A stretch of 51,910 nt of DNA from an uncultured bacterium (GTDB lineage Bacteria; Patescibacteriota; Gracilibacteria; Absconditabacterales; Absconditicoccaceae), in contig CAJBLF010000012.1 of the NCBI GenBank assembly GCA_903953935.1, positions 1-51,910 of the forward strand, in the 5' to 3' direction. Under the pieces are notes generated by a model. The model saw only the letters and a program-made list of their open reading frames with translations. It did no database searches and had not been told where the DNA came from. Of the stretch, positions 20,394-31,309 are shown piece by piece. A program made the position numbers and the translations under genes. The number at the start of each line of letters is the position of its first letter. Position 1 is the stretch's first letter.

Positions 20394-21266
20394 ATGCTCA
20401 AATCGATACTCAAAAACTCAATCGATTATATGAAAAACAATCGCAAAATCATAAGATTAACATTAGCGACATCATTTTTTCATTCATTGATTGCGAGCTT
20501 ATTGATTATTCTCAACATAAACACGCTATTTGCAAGAAACTACGAAAATGGACTTTATGTAGGCAAAGTAACTGAATTTTTCATCAACGAAATAAACAAT
20601 AATCACGTAATAAATCGAGTAATTGGGATAGCAATTGTACTGTTTATAGCATATTCACTAGTATATCCAGTAGGATTGACAGCCATAATATATTATCTCA
20701 ATGACAAAAACAAAAGCATCAGAACTGCACTCAAAAAATGAAGGGAAAATTTTTTTCCTATGTTTGAATATGGAATCGCCTCCTTAGTAATATCTCCCAC
20801 TGTATATCGATTAGCTTTACTCAAGATAGTTGTATCTGGAGGTTTACACGGAAGTTTCACTATTTTTTTGTTGATTCTACGATTCGGAGTCATGAGTATA
20901 GTAAACGCACTAAAGGTGTACACAAGATATATAATGACAATAGAAGGAAAATGAGTATACGAAGCCGTTCTCAAAAGCTGTGATTTATCATTTAAAAACA
21001 TGAAAGAGACACTAAAATATTCAAGAATACAGACTATTCTTTTGGTTAATTTCTCGATTAATCTCCTCGTCATTCTTTTGATACCAATCATGATAATATA
21101 TCTTGCCATAGTATTCAATATTATCCAGTATCCTGGGGTTAAACGAACAGTATATGGATTATTCTTTCTAAGTATATTGTTTGGATCGTATGCAAGCTCT
21201 ATGATAAGGGCATTTTTTGCCTATTTTTGGCAGGAAATATACAATAATCTTCCAAAAAAAAACTAA
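20394..21266 (+). CDS. Polytopic membrane protein, unknown function
   Basis: A 290-residue protein with about six hydrophobic helices and a repeated layout (two long loops with basic clusters). The pattern resembles DUF4013/YciC-like six-helix membrane proteins, but I see no diagnostic motif. Two TGA glycines join three standard-code fragments (G after L-K-K at about 117, G after I-E-G-K at about 188). Single gene with a promoter region shared with the divergent 20206 gene. Confidence 0.7.
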
Positions 21267-21359
21267 AGTAACTATTATTATATAATAATTCATGAAAAAT
21301 GGCTTAAAACACAATCAAAAAGCTGTTTTTTTTTGTACAAAATAGTGTTTTGGGATATA

Positions 21360-21447
21360 CTTAATCTAGACTAAAGCCTCAAGCACAAAACCAAAAAAAA
21401 ATACATATAAAGATGAGGCCTTAAACTTTAAACTTTAAGCTAACTAT
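21360..21447 (+). repeat. Heptamer-repeat leader before the large ATPase gene
   Basis: The spacer ends with CTTAAACTTTAAACTTTAAG and GCTAAC directly before the ATG at 21448. Two CTTTAAA-type units in tandem; same motif family as at 11990-12027. Confidence 0.4.
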
Positions 21448-24400
21448 ATGGAATTAGGTTTATGTGAACAACTCATTCAAGATCAATACAACAAAAATCC
21501 AGCAACCTTGGAAAATATTTCACAATTAACAAATACAGCACGAGCAAAAGATAAATACACATGCATACAAATGATGTGAGGAACAATTCAAATAAAAAAT
21601 TTTTTATTAGGAAAAACATATACTCCCGCACCTACAATACAGTGACCATGATTTACTACAGTGCCTAGCCAAGTAGACCAACACGCTGCTCAAACGACTG
21701 CAACAACCACAACAGCCACAACAGTTACAGGACGACACGCAACAGCATTACAATACGGAACATATGCACTTGATTGAGCGATTGGATTTGTCATTATTAT
21801 GCTTTTTTTGGTCATAGTCAGAAACATGACAAGATTTTTTTATGATGTATTCAACTCAAATAGAATAATCTACCTCAAGGTATTGCTACCAAGAGGACAA
21901 AGCAAATTAGACCGCGAACAAGAAAAAGAATTAGCAAAAGATATGAAAGAAAAAATAGGACGTATGGGACAAGTGTTTCATAATTTTCACAAAGTAGGAA
22001 ATTTAAGCACAAAAGAAAGTATAATGAAAAATCTATTTGATAAACCCAAAACCACGCTCATCTACAACTATGAAGAAGGAATACTTAATTTTATCGTAGC
22101 AACCTATCCAGAATACCAACAATTACTGGAAGGAGCGATTGCAGCACAATTTCCTAACTGCTCTATTGAAAGGACTATAAAACCCAAATTTTTCAAAAAA
22201 AAATATAGCGATATCATGCCAATTAGACCAAAAAAAGATCCAATATTTAATATCAAAATATACAAGCAACAAGCGGATGACCCTATGAACAACATCATCG
22301 ATGCAATAGGAAAAATATCCAGATACGATACATTAAATATAGTCATACCTATCAAACCATTGGGCGATGAATTCAACAAAAAATCTCAGAAAGCAATAGA
22401 TAGACTATACAAAAATCTTTCTGTGTATGAACATGGCACAGGACGGCGAAAATACCTTATCATGCCACGAAAGCTTATAGGATTTCTTATTAACGGACCA
22501 AGCAAAGATCTTTTGACATCAAGAAAAGAAGAAGAAAGTGTTACTATGGTACGTATGGTAAAAGCAAAAGAAGATTATCTCAATGCTATGGGAGAAGAAT
22601 CAGCACTACCGTTTTTCAATTCAGCAATATTGATTACGACAAGCTCCGATGAAAAAGCAAATCTTGAAACAAATGTCGATCAGATTGTAAACGCATTGAC
22701 TGTCTATGGAGATGAGTATGGAAATGAATTAGAAGATACACAGGGCAAAGCCGATATGTTTGGATGGATATTCAAACCACTTCGAAAAATTGCAGTCAAT
22801 AATTTCATTACAAAGTTTTTCTTTGCAAAAAATATATTCTGAGTAAACGAACTCACTTCATTATTCCATTTTCCAGATGCTACCTATAATCGTTCGCCTA
22901 TCATTTCATGGATGCAATATAAGGTATTACCAGCGCCGGAAAATCTTCCTATACCAAAAGATTTCAATGGATATATCATGGGATGAGTATTGGCAGAAAG
23001 TTATAAATGAGGAAAGCTTGATACCATACTTGCTGATTACACAAAACATCGAGCGGTAGGTGAAAAGATACACAATGAAGAGATATTGGAACCAATAGAA
23101 AAATTTACGCAGGAACAATTACAAGGCAAAGAAATTATAGAAAAAGAGGGAAAGAAGTTTGTAAAAACAGTGAGACAAAGAAAATGATTCTGATATAAAT
23201 TATTCAAAGATGCAATTTTATTGGGAACAAACATTTATAGAAATACCCTCTCACCAGTGTACATGAAGAGAGATGATAGAATGAGACATCATTATTGTAT
23301 CGGAAAGTCAGGTACAGGAAAATCCGTCTTTCTCCAAACAATAGCAAGACAAGATATCCGAAACTGAGATTGATTGTGTCTTATTGATCCACATGGCGAT
23401 CTTGCAGAAGATATGCTTGCATACATACCAAAAGAAAGAGCAAAGGATATCGTATATTTCGATGCGTGAGATGAAGAAAGACCGATGGGATTAAATCTGT
23501 ATGAAATTAATATTTTGGATGAGGCAGATAGAGTAGTAAACGATGCTACAGAAATATTTATCAAGATGTTTGGTCCAGAAATTTTCGGGCCAAGACTCCA
23601 GGAATATTTTAAATACGGAAGCCTAACGCTGCTTGAAGACTTCGAAGACAGACCTACCCTTCTTGATATCGTAAGACTCTTCACTGACGAATGATATAGA
23701 GAATATAAATTAAAAAAAGTAACAAATCCTACGGTAAAAAATCGACGAGAAAAAACATTTAATGCCATGGGCGATAGAGAAAAACAAGAAATTATACCAT
23801 ATTTCTCAGCAAAATTCGTATCATTCAATACTAATAGGTTGATTAGAAATATCATTGGACAAACAAAATCTGCATTTAAGTTTGAAGATATCATGGACAA
23901 TAGAAAAGTCTTGATCATCAATCTCAGCAAAGGTAAAATCGGAGAATCAAATGCAAATCTACTTGGTATGATTATTGTATCAAAGATTTATACGGCAGCG
24001 ATGGCAAGAGCAAGACAGAAAGAAGAAGACAGAAAAGACTTCTTCCTATATGTGGATGAGTTTCAAAACTTTGTATCGGGAACATTCGCAGATATCTTAT
24101 CTGAAGCAAGAAAATATAGACTATCACTTATCATGGCACATCAATATATCGCACAACTAGAACCACCAAAAGGTCTTGGTGATGCTGGTGGTGGAAAAAA
24201 CGATGTAAAAGCAGCAGTATTTGGTAACGTTGGTACGATGCAATCATTTAAGGTTGGTGCACCAGATGCAGAATTTTTGGAGAAAGAATATGCACCAGTA
24301 CTTTCACAGGAAGATATCGTAGGTATAGCAAACTACAAAGCATACGTAAAGTTAAACATTGATAACGCGACTACTCGTGCATTTAGTATGAATATGATCT

Positions 24401-24618
24401 ACACAAAAGATTATCAAAACAAAAAAATAGTTGCTATTCTCAAAGAATATTCAGGAAAAAAATATGGAAGAAAGAGAGAATTTGTGGATGCAGAAATGGA
24501 AGCAAGACTTGGAATAAGCACAGACGAAACAAAACTACCAGAAACGCCAGCAGAAGCAACAGGACCAGCAGTACCTACAACAACTCCTCCACCTGCCGAG
24601 ACCACTCCTGCAAAATAA
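21448..24618 (+). CDS. TraG/VirD4-type ATPase with N-terminal membrane segment
   Basis: A 1056-residue protein. Residues about 1-110 are extracytoplasmic or linker with a Thr/Ala-rich stretch, followed by one hydrophobic helix at about 112-130 and a roughly 480-residue cytoplasmic region. Walker A G-K-S-G-T-G-K-S is at about 619-626, and Walker B V-D-E-F-Q-N-F at about 869-875; I-D-P-H-G-D follows Walker A. This is the layout of VirD4/TraG coupling proteins and the related VirB4-like ATPases that pump DNA or protein through type IV systems. No other type IV secretion genes are nearby, so the role may be in pilus- or DNA-uptake-related transport. The C-terminus is Pro/Thr-rich. A paralogue lies at 48429-51458. 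Confidence 0.82.
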
Positions 24619-24690
24619 TTTATCTAATATAATACATTTATTCAAACAATTTTTTCTCTTTGTGTTCAAAACTAATAACTTAATAAAAAA

Positions 24691-24715
24691 AAACGGAATA
24701 CTCCGTTTTTTTTAT
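24691..24715. terminator. Bidirectional terminator between convergent genes
   Basis: Stem AAACGGA/TCCGTTT with a short loop, flanked by an A-run on the left and a T-run on the right, so it works on both strands, for the ATPase gene (+) and the lipoprotein gene (-). Confidence 0.85.
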
Positions 24716-24741
24716 TATATCTTATTTAACAACACAAACAA

Positions 24742-26001
24742 TTAATATCCACTAATATTGTCTGTATCACAATTCAAAGGATCATTTATACACTTATCAA
24801 GTGCTGTAGTTCTTTTTGCTCTTTCTTCGGCAAGTTTAATTGTTGCCTCAAAAGTAGCATCGGTAATCTTAGAAATCGTACTACCAAAAACAGGAACATA
24901 TTCTGTCACGGCAGTAAGTCAGTTTTGAAGTAGGACCGCTCATTTGATAACTTTTGCCTTATCAGCAGTCAATTTACCTTGAGCAACAAGAGTATCAAGC
25001 CCATCCATTTTTGTATAAATACCATTAACCTGATCATATACTCATTTTATTTTTTGATATTTTTCTTCAAGAGCATTATATGCTTCAGATCATTTATCAT
25101 ATTTTTCTTTCATCCATTCTAAATTTTTCAAACTCCATTTGAGTTTATCTCCTCCATTTTCTTTAATCCAATCTGCAGCTTTTTCTTTCATAACATCAGT
25201 GGCTTCATCCTTCCCTGCTTGTACAATTGCCGTCATTTGTTCTTTAATAGCATCGACAAGTGTATTTGCATCATCATCTGCTTGCTTGATAGCTTCTTGT
25301 TTGTCTGCAATAGATTTCATTTTATCCAAAAGAGTTATAACATCAGCAGTAGGATTAGCTGTTCTAAAAGCAGTATATTCTTTAGAAATAGAAGAACTTA
25401 CATCAGCGTCATCTATTCATTCCATAATTTTTTCTCTTTGCTCTTTGATATAGGTATTTTTTTCTTCTGGAGTCAAATAGGGAAATAGTGCTTTTTTGGC
25501 TTCCATTGCTTTTTGAATTTGTTGTTTGAGTTCAGCATTATCAGGGTCATTTTTACTTTGTTCAGTAAGACTTTCTATAGTTTGATCTTTCATTACCAAA
25601 GCATTAGCAGAACGGAACGTTTGATTACATTCTACATATCTATCTTTTCCTTTGAGTAAATCACATCACTTGGGATCGTCTTGTTCACCGATTACTTCAA
25701 AAATACAATCAGCTTTTGTATAGGACATTTCTCCTCATTTAATTTTATTGCAAATACCATAATCACCCATTTTAGCAGCAACCATCATATAACATTTATC
25801 TCTTGGAGGGTTTGATCCATATTGTTTAAATTCTTTTCCACTGATTTTAGCACACTGACTAGGATCAGCATTATCTACAGCTTCACTTTGATAGCAATGT
25901 TTACTATCAGGACTATCAGAACAAGGATCATCATCTCGACATCAACTCAACAATGGTAATGTAGTCAGAACAACTAACAATAAAAATAGTTTTGATTTCA
26001 T
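24742..26001 (-). CDS. Lipoprotein with Cys-rich N-terminal half and coiled-coil C-terminal half
   Basis: A 419-residue lipoprotein. The signal ends in a lipobox L-S-G-C (residues about 18-21) whose glycine is TGA, so the protein is recognised as a lipoprotein only with the recoded frame. The next 120 residues hold about ten cysteines (e.g. C-S-D-S-P, H-C-Y-Q, Q-C-A-K, K-C-Y-M, I-C-N-K, D-C-I-F, G-C-D-L, E-C-N-Q) that suggest disulfides outside the membrane. The remainder is lysine/glutamate-rich and probably a long coiled coil, ending with two more cysteines. No family recognised. Function unknown; a surface or periplasmic structural role is inference. Confidence 0.75.
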
Positions 26002-26082
26002 TGTCTCTGTAAAAAAATAAAGATTTTTGTTAATATAGAGAGAAGTTTAAAGAAAACAAGAAATAAAAAGAATTTTATAAAA

Positions 26083-26112
26083 AATGACCATGAACACCTC
26101 ATAGCCATTTTT
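26083..26112 (-). terminator. Terminator after secA
   Basis: On the minus strand AATGGCTATGA, a 5-base loop and TCATGGTCATT form an 11-base stem (two G-U pairs), followed by a T-run. Placed just after the secA stop. Confidence 0.65.
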
Positions 26113-26126
26113 TTAAATGAAATTAT

Positions 26127-29100
26127 TTATTGAGCTCAATGACATTTCTTATATTTCTTGCCAGAACCACAAGGACATGGATCATTGGGTCTTGCTTTAT
26201 CGCCTGGCTGGGGAACAACGGGTTCATCAAAAACATCAGGAGTTCACTTTGGTTTATTACTATCATCTACTTCAAAGACTTCAAATCCATCGGTATTTTC
26301 ATACACCATCTTTTCTGGTGCATTAGGTTTTTCCATTTTCACTTCTTTGACTTCAGAACTAACTTTCTGAAGCATCTTAAGATACTCTGCTTCGCTTTGT
26401 GAACTCGCCATAATGACTTGTTGAGCTTGATCTTGTTGTTGGACCATAGTAAAATCAATACCAGCAATATATGCGGTTACATCAAATTTGAGTCTATATA
26501 ATAAAATCTGGAATTTTTCAAACGCTTCTGATTTATAAACAATCAAAGGATCAAGCTGAGCATATCACATAAGACCCACCTTATCTCTAAGATACTCCAT
26601 TTCATCAAGATGTTTGATCCAAAGCGTATCCAAATGATAGAGATACACCTCCTTAAAAATCTGATAAAGTCTATCTACATCCATCATAACAAATTTAGCT
26701 TTGAGTTGATCGAGCATAAAGAGTGAAAGTTCTACCTGAAGGTGATCAAAAGTCATCTCTTCAAATATCTGGAACTGTTTGTGTTCAATTTTTAGAGAAA
26801 ATTCCTTGTCCATTACACGGAGAAACTGGGCAGTTGATTGTCACAAGGTCTTAGCATTAAGTATTTGTTGACGAACGATATCAGCCATATTTTCTTCAAT
26901 CTCTAATTTGATCTGTTCGACAAGATATCTTCTAAGTTCTGGATCATTCTCACTTCACAAAATATCATCTCTTTTTTTATAAATAGCTTGTCTTTGTTTA
27001 TTAATCACACTATCATAGTCGAAAAGATGTTTTCTTGTACCAAAATGCCATCCTTCCATTTGTTTTTGAGATCTAATAATCGAATTAGTAAATTGTTTTT
27101 GAGTAAGTTCAAGCGTCTCAAGTTCTGTTTTTCCAAGAAGCATAGATGCTACTCATTGTATTCTTTCTCCTCACATTTTGCGCATAATAAGATCGTCTAA
27201 TGCAACAAAAAAAACAGAAACACCAGGATCACCTTGCCTACCAGCACGTCCTCTCAACTGATTATCTATTCTTCTTGATTCATGCTTTTCAGTACCAAGA
27301 ATAAACAATCAATAATGAAAATCTTGTTCAATAGTTTCTTTAGCTTCCACATCAGTAGGCTTAAAAAACAATGTAACAAATGACTCGATAGGAGTTTTTT
27401 TAGTACGATTAAATTTTATTTTCATAGAAACACCAGCATGATTGATTCGATCATTTTCAGCTTGTTTAATCAATTCGTCACTCATACCAAGTTCACGTCT
27501 AAGACCATCCATCGTAAGTTCAAATTCTATAGATGAATAGATAGCAAGAGATAATCATTTTTTTTCAGTAAGTACCTGTTTTTTTATCCATTTAGCATAA
27601 TTATCAGCGAGTTTATCATTGAGTCAGGCTTCAAGTTTTATATCCGTTCCTCTACCAGCCATATTAGTAGCTACGACAACACTCTTGTATTTTCCAGCTT
27701 GAGAAACAATATGTGCTTCCTGTTCATGAAATTTTGCATTCAGAACATAATGCGTGATAGCATCTTTTTCTAAAATTCTAGAAACATATTCAGATGTTGC
27801 AATATTTGCTGTACCTATGAGAATAGGCTGTCAGATATCATGAGCAAATTGAATATGTTGTTTGACAAACTTCCACTTAATAGATTCATTATAATATACT
27901 TTATCATTTCTATCTACTCTGATAGTAGATCTGTTGGTAGGGATATCCAAAACAGAAAGCTCATAAATCTTTTCAAATTCTTCTCCTTCTGTCAAAGCAG
28001 TACCTGTCATACCACCAAGTTTTGTATACTGCTTAAAGAAATTTTGATAAGTAATTGTTGCCAATGTTTTAGATTCTTTTTGTATTTTAACACCTTCTTT
28101 TGCCTCTATTGCCTGATGTAATCCTTCGGAAAATCTTCTTCCAGGCATAGTACGACCGGTATGCTCGTCGACAATAAGCACCTCATTATCTTTGACAATA
28201 TACTCTTTATCTTTTTCATAGACCGCTTGAGCACGAACAGCATTTTCAATATGATGAATCTCTTCATATCCAAGGTCCTTATAAAGATTTTCAACTTTAA
28301 GTATCTGTTCCAATTTTGTTATACCCTTTCAACTCAATGATGCAGATTTTGTTTTTTCATCAATATAATAATCACCATCATCTTCTTGATCTTTGCCTGT
28401 TTTAGATTCAGTAAGAAGTTCTTGAAGAAGTCATTTAGATACTTTTTTCTTTTCCGTACAAGGCGTCAATCATTTTGCAATTTGTGCATAATATAGATAT
28501 TTCTCAGTTGCTTCAGCATTAGGCTCTGAGATAATAAGTGGAGTTCTTGCCTCATCAATCAATATACTATCTATTTCATCGACAATAGCATAATGAAGTG
28601 GTCTTCGGATAAGCGATCTTTCTTTCATAGATTTCACAAGATTATCTCTTAGATAATCAAATCCAAGTTCTGAATTTTCTATGTACGTAATATCTTTGCC
28701 ATATTCTTCTCTTCTTTTTTGAAGAGGAACAGTTTTAGTAACACATCCAGCAGACAATCATAACCAAGCATACACATGTCACATCCATTGGGCATCACGA
28801 GAAGCAAGATAATCATTGACAGTTACCACATGCACTCATTTACCAAGCAAAGCATTGAGATACACGGGCATTACCGCAACCAAAGTTTTTCCTTCTCAAG
28901 TCTTCATTTCAGCAATAATACCTTTATGCAAGATAATTCATCCAAGCAACTGTACGTCATAAGGAACCATATTTCGAGTCAATGTTTCTCATTTAACCTC
29001 AACAGACGATCCTACCATTCTCTTACATGCTTGTTTAACTGCAGCAAAAGCTTCAGGAAGAATATCATCTAATGTTTCTCCTTGCGTAAGTCTTATCTTA

Positions 29101-29249
29101 AATTCTTGTGTCTTTGCTTTAATTTGATCATCAGACAAAGCATCGAATTCAGAAGAAACTTCATTTATTTTTTTGACGATAGGTCGAAGCTTATCAAGCT
29201 GTTTCTGATTATAATCACCAGCTATCAAATTAATGAGTTTTGAAAACAT
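26127..29249 (-). CDS. secA: Preprotein translocase motor SecA
   Basis: A 1040-residue SecA, longer than the usual 800-900. Motifs: M-K-T-G-E-G-K-T (Walker A; its first glycine is TGA), V-D-E-I-D-S (Walker B), [21 protein letters not shown], and the C-terminal zinc motif [14 protein letters not shown], whose last glycine is again TGA. A TTG 15 bases upstream is an alternative start; ATG 29249 ([12 protein letters not shown]) matches the family. SecA powers export through SecYEG of the signal-peptide proteins seen in this window. Extra length sits partly in a linker ([10 protein letters not shown]) in the nucleotide-binding region. Frame spans many TGA codons. Confidence 0.96.
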
Positions 29250-29365
29250 ATCTTTTTTTTTCAAATGTTAAAAGAATTATCCGCATGAGCGAATAGTTAG
29301 TACATAATATAAAATTGAACAAATAAAACAATGGAAAAAACAACAAAAATCTCGCAATAATTTAA

Positions 29366-29393
29366 TTGACTTTTGGGATAATATACATATAAA
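29366..29393 (+). promoter_or_regulatory. Promoter candidate of the 29440 gene
   Basis: TTGACT at 29366, 16-base spacer, TATAAA at 29388, then AGGAG at 29394-29398. A near-consensus promoter, of the TTGACT type seen before the other UGA-free genes. Confidence 0.55.
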
Positions 29394-29439
29394 AGGAGAA
29401 CAAAAAAAAAAAGAAAAAACAATTAAAAAAAACCAAGAT

Positions 29440-29949
29440 ATGAAAAAAATTCACGTTATTGCGACCAGTGAAGGAGGGATTTTGGTTATACCATGTCCTA
29501 GTGATCTGCCAAGAATGTTAAAAGGAAAAGAGGCATCGAAGGAATGGTTCTATAAACCACCCAAAGGATTCTATGAATTTATTCATGAAAATCCTGAGGA
29601 ATTAAAAGAGTTTATCAATGCGTTTGTTTATTGGATTGAGTTTCGCGTAAAAAGACTTACTGAAGATTTAAAACGCTTTGAAAAATTTGAAGAAAGTGTT
29701 AAAAAATTCAACGACAATCTCCTAGCAAAGCTTCATGGGTTAGCTTCAAGAATAGCGAAACAAGTAATAAAAGTTCTGAGGCCGAAAAACCACTATGATG
29801 AGTATCGTGAAAAAAAATTAAACGATATTGCACCAGGATTGGGAACAAAAAAAATAACGAAAAAACAACAAAAAACAATCGCTGCATTACAAAAAACAAG
29901 ATCAGAATACGAAATAAACCATCAAACAAACAAAGATATCATTGTATAA
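29440..29949 (+). CDS. Hypothetical helical, basic protein (UGA-free)
   Basis: A 169-residue protein with a short beta start (MKKIHVIATSEGGILVIPCP) and a long, charged, largely helical body, with Lys/Arg-rich C-terminal half (K-K-I-T-K-K-Q-Q-K). None of its seven glycines is TGA. No family recognised. The upstream leader between the promoter and the ATG is about 45 bases of almost pure purine, so translation start control may be unusual. Likely soluble; nucleic-acid association is inferred only from charge. Confidence 0.7.
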   Translation: MKKIHVIATSEGGILVIPCPSDLPRMLKGKEASKEWFYKPPKGFYEFIHENPEELKEFINAFVYWIEFRVKRLTEDLKRFEKFEESVKKFNDNLLAKLHGLASRIAKQVIKVLRPKNHYDEYREKKLNDIAPGLGTKKITKKQQKTIAALQKTRSEYEINHQTNKDIIV

Positions 29950-29987
29950 AAATCTCCTTGATATTCTAGAAACATGAAAATAAAAAG

Positions 29988-30227
29988 ATGGTAAACAAAA
30001 ATACAAAACACAAAAAAAACATGAAAAATTCATTAAGAAACACATTAAGAAACGCATTAAAAACAGGATTTGAAAGCATGGGATTTCAAATGCCAAACTT
30101 CATCTTTGGTGTATCTGGGACAACATTTAACCATAAGAAAAAAGATGAAAAAGAAAGAATCAAGCAAGCCAATTTCCAAAAAAAAGTAATGAACCGGAAA
30201 AAAAATGGAATAGGCAGAGGAAAATAA
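29988..30227 (+). CDS. Small very basic protein
   Basis: A 79-residue protein with almost one third Lys/Arg and an aromatic core (F-E-S-M-G-F-Q-M-P-N-F-I-F-G). A second in-frame ATG at 30021 would give a 68-residue form without the leading Lys-rich turn. No TGA. No family recognised; charge suggests RNA or DNA contact. It follows the 29440 gene by 38 bases and is closed by a terminator, so the two may share a transcript. Confidence 0.5.
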   Translation: MVNKNTKHKKNMKNSLRNTLRNALKTGFESMGFQMPNFIFGVSGTTFNHKKKDEKERIKQANFQKKVMNRKKNGIGRGK

Positions 30228-30250
30228 CAAGCAAATGATCCAAAGATTGT

Positions 30251-30277
30251 GAGAAGCGTATGTGCTTCTCTTTTTTT
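30251..30277 (+). terminator. Intrinsic terminator
   Basis: Stem GAGAAGC/GCTTCTC with 6-base loop, followed by seven T. Confidence 0.9.
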
Positions 30278-30350
30278 GTATTACCCTTGTATCTCCAGAC
30301 AAAAAGCATACATACTAAAACATATCATTTTTATTTCCTATCACTCACCT

Positions 30351-30446
30351 ATGGTAATTAAGAAAAAAACTGTTGTAAAAAAACCAGCAACCAAAAAAAA
30401 AGTAATTAAAAAGAAAGCATGTGGATGTGACTGCAAATGCAAATAA
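30351..30446 (+). CDS. 31-residue lysine-rich peptide with Cys tail
   Basis: ATG to TAA gives 31 residues: a Lys/Val/Ala-rich H1-tail-like part followed by C-G-C-D-C-K-C-K. Four alternating cysteines look like a metal-binding site. It is flanked on both sides by strong terminators, which supports a real single-gene transcript despite the small size. The Cys pattern recalls the metallothionein-like peptide at 41692. Function unknown; a metal-binding, nucleic-acid-associated peptide is a guess. Confidence 0.55.
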   Translation: MVIKKKTVVKKPATKKKVIKKKACGCDCKCK

Positions 30447-30465
30447 ATTAGCAAAAAAACATTAC

Positions 30466-30493
30466 CAAAAAAGTCGGCATATGCCGATTTTTT
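30466..30493 (+). terminator. Intrinsic terminator
   Basis: Perfect palindrome TCGGCATATGCCGA preceded by an A-run and followed by six T; may act in both directions. Confidence 0.85.
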
Positions 30494-30704
30494 ATATAAA
30501 ATAAATGTATATTTTTGTGTTTTGTCCAGAAAAAATTTTTTTCTCAAAAACAGAAAAACAAAAAACAATAGGTAAAAACTGGATTATAACAACTAAAAAT
30601 ATAATTTAAAGAGGTATTTGTTTTTTTATTTTCTCTTGCAATTACCGATAAATAGCATATATCTGATACGTATATCTCTTTTTATCTTTTATTATTACTC
30701 ACAA

Positions 30705-30983
30705 ATGGCAAAGAAAGTTGCTAAAAAAGCTGCTAAAAAAGTAGCTAAGAAGGTAGTTAAAAAGGCTGTTAAAAAGGTAGTTAAAAAAGCAGTTAAGAAA
30801 GCTCCTAAAAAAGTTGCTAAAAAAGCAGTTAAAAAGGTTGCTAAGAAAAAAGCTCCTAAAAAAGTTGCTAAAAAAGCAGTTAAAAAAGTTGCTAAGAAAA
30901 AGGCTCCTAAAAAAGCTAAAAAAGTAGTTAAAAAAGCAGTTAAAAAATTGGTATGACGAGCTGCTGCTAAGAGAAAAAAGTAA
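30705..30983 (+). CDS. Histone H1-like Lys/Ala repeat protein
   Basis: A 92-residue protein made almost wholly of K-K-A-V-K-K, K-K-V-A-K-K and K-K-A-P-K-K repeats, ending G-R-A-A-A-K-R-K-K with its only glycine encoded by TGA. It resembles bacterial H1-like (HctA/AlgP-tail-type) DNA-binding proteins, which coat and compact DNA through charge. The reverse strand also has an open frame of 107 codons over it; that is a mirror of the repeat and not a gene. A terminator follows. Confidence 0.85.
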
Positions 30984-31002
30984 TCAGATATTTCATAGCA
31001 CA

Positions 31003-31032
31003 AAAAAACCTCAATCAAATGAGGTTTTTTTT
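31003..31032 (+). terminator. Intrinsic terminator after the H1-like gene
   Basis: Stem AACCTCA/TGAGGTT with A-run before and T-run after; acts for both convergent genes. Confidence 0.88.
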
Positions 31033-31294
31033 ATTTCTGTATATCTAACGATTCTTCATGTATTCTTCTTCGAATATCAATGATAAAATCTTCTGATAAT
31101 CATTTTTTCTTTCCCTCTAGTATACGTGATTGCAATAGACTATCTCGTCTTACAGCATCCAAAGATGGCAAACTATGCTTTTTTTTATAAGATCAAATAT
31201 CAACTACAGTTGCAAATCTCTGAACAAGAAGATCAACAATTTGTTGATCAATAGTATCGATATCTTGTCTTAATTGCTTCAAAGTATCTTGCAT
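31031..31294 (-). CDS. Chorismate mutase, AroQ type
   Basis: An 87-residue protein, the usual size of a free AroQ domain. It begins L-K-Q-L-R-Q-D-I-D-T-I-D-Q-Q-I-V-D-L-L and continues with R-F-A-T-V-V-D-I-G-S-Y-K-K; the conserved Arg, Asp and Lys of the all-helical active site are present. It converts chorismate to prephenate. No other aromatic-biosynthesis gene is in view. Two TGA glycines. It ends 3' against the H1-like gene's terminator and follows the racemase-fold gene by 15 bases on the same strand, so they probably share a transcript. Confidence 0.82.
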
Positions 31295-31309
31295 AAAAAA
31301 AAATAGAAA

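Noticed and set aside
30695-31018. 107-codon open frame on the minus strand over the H1-like gene
   Set aside because: It is the mirror of Lys/Ala codon repeats, giving Leu/Phe/Thr repeats; no independent evidence for a gene.
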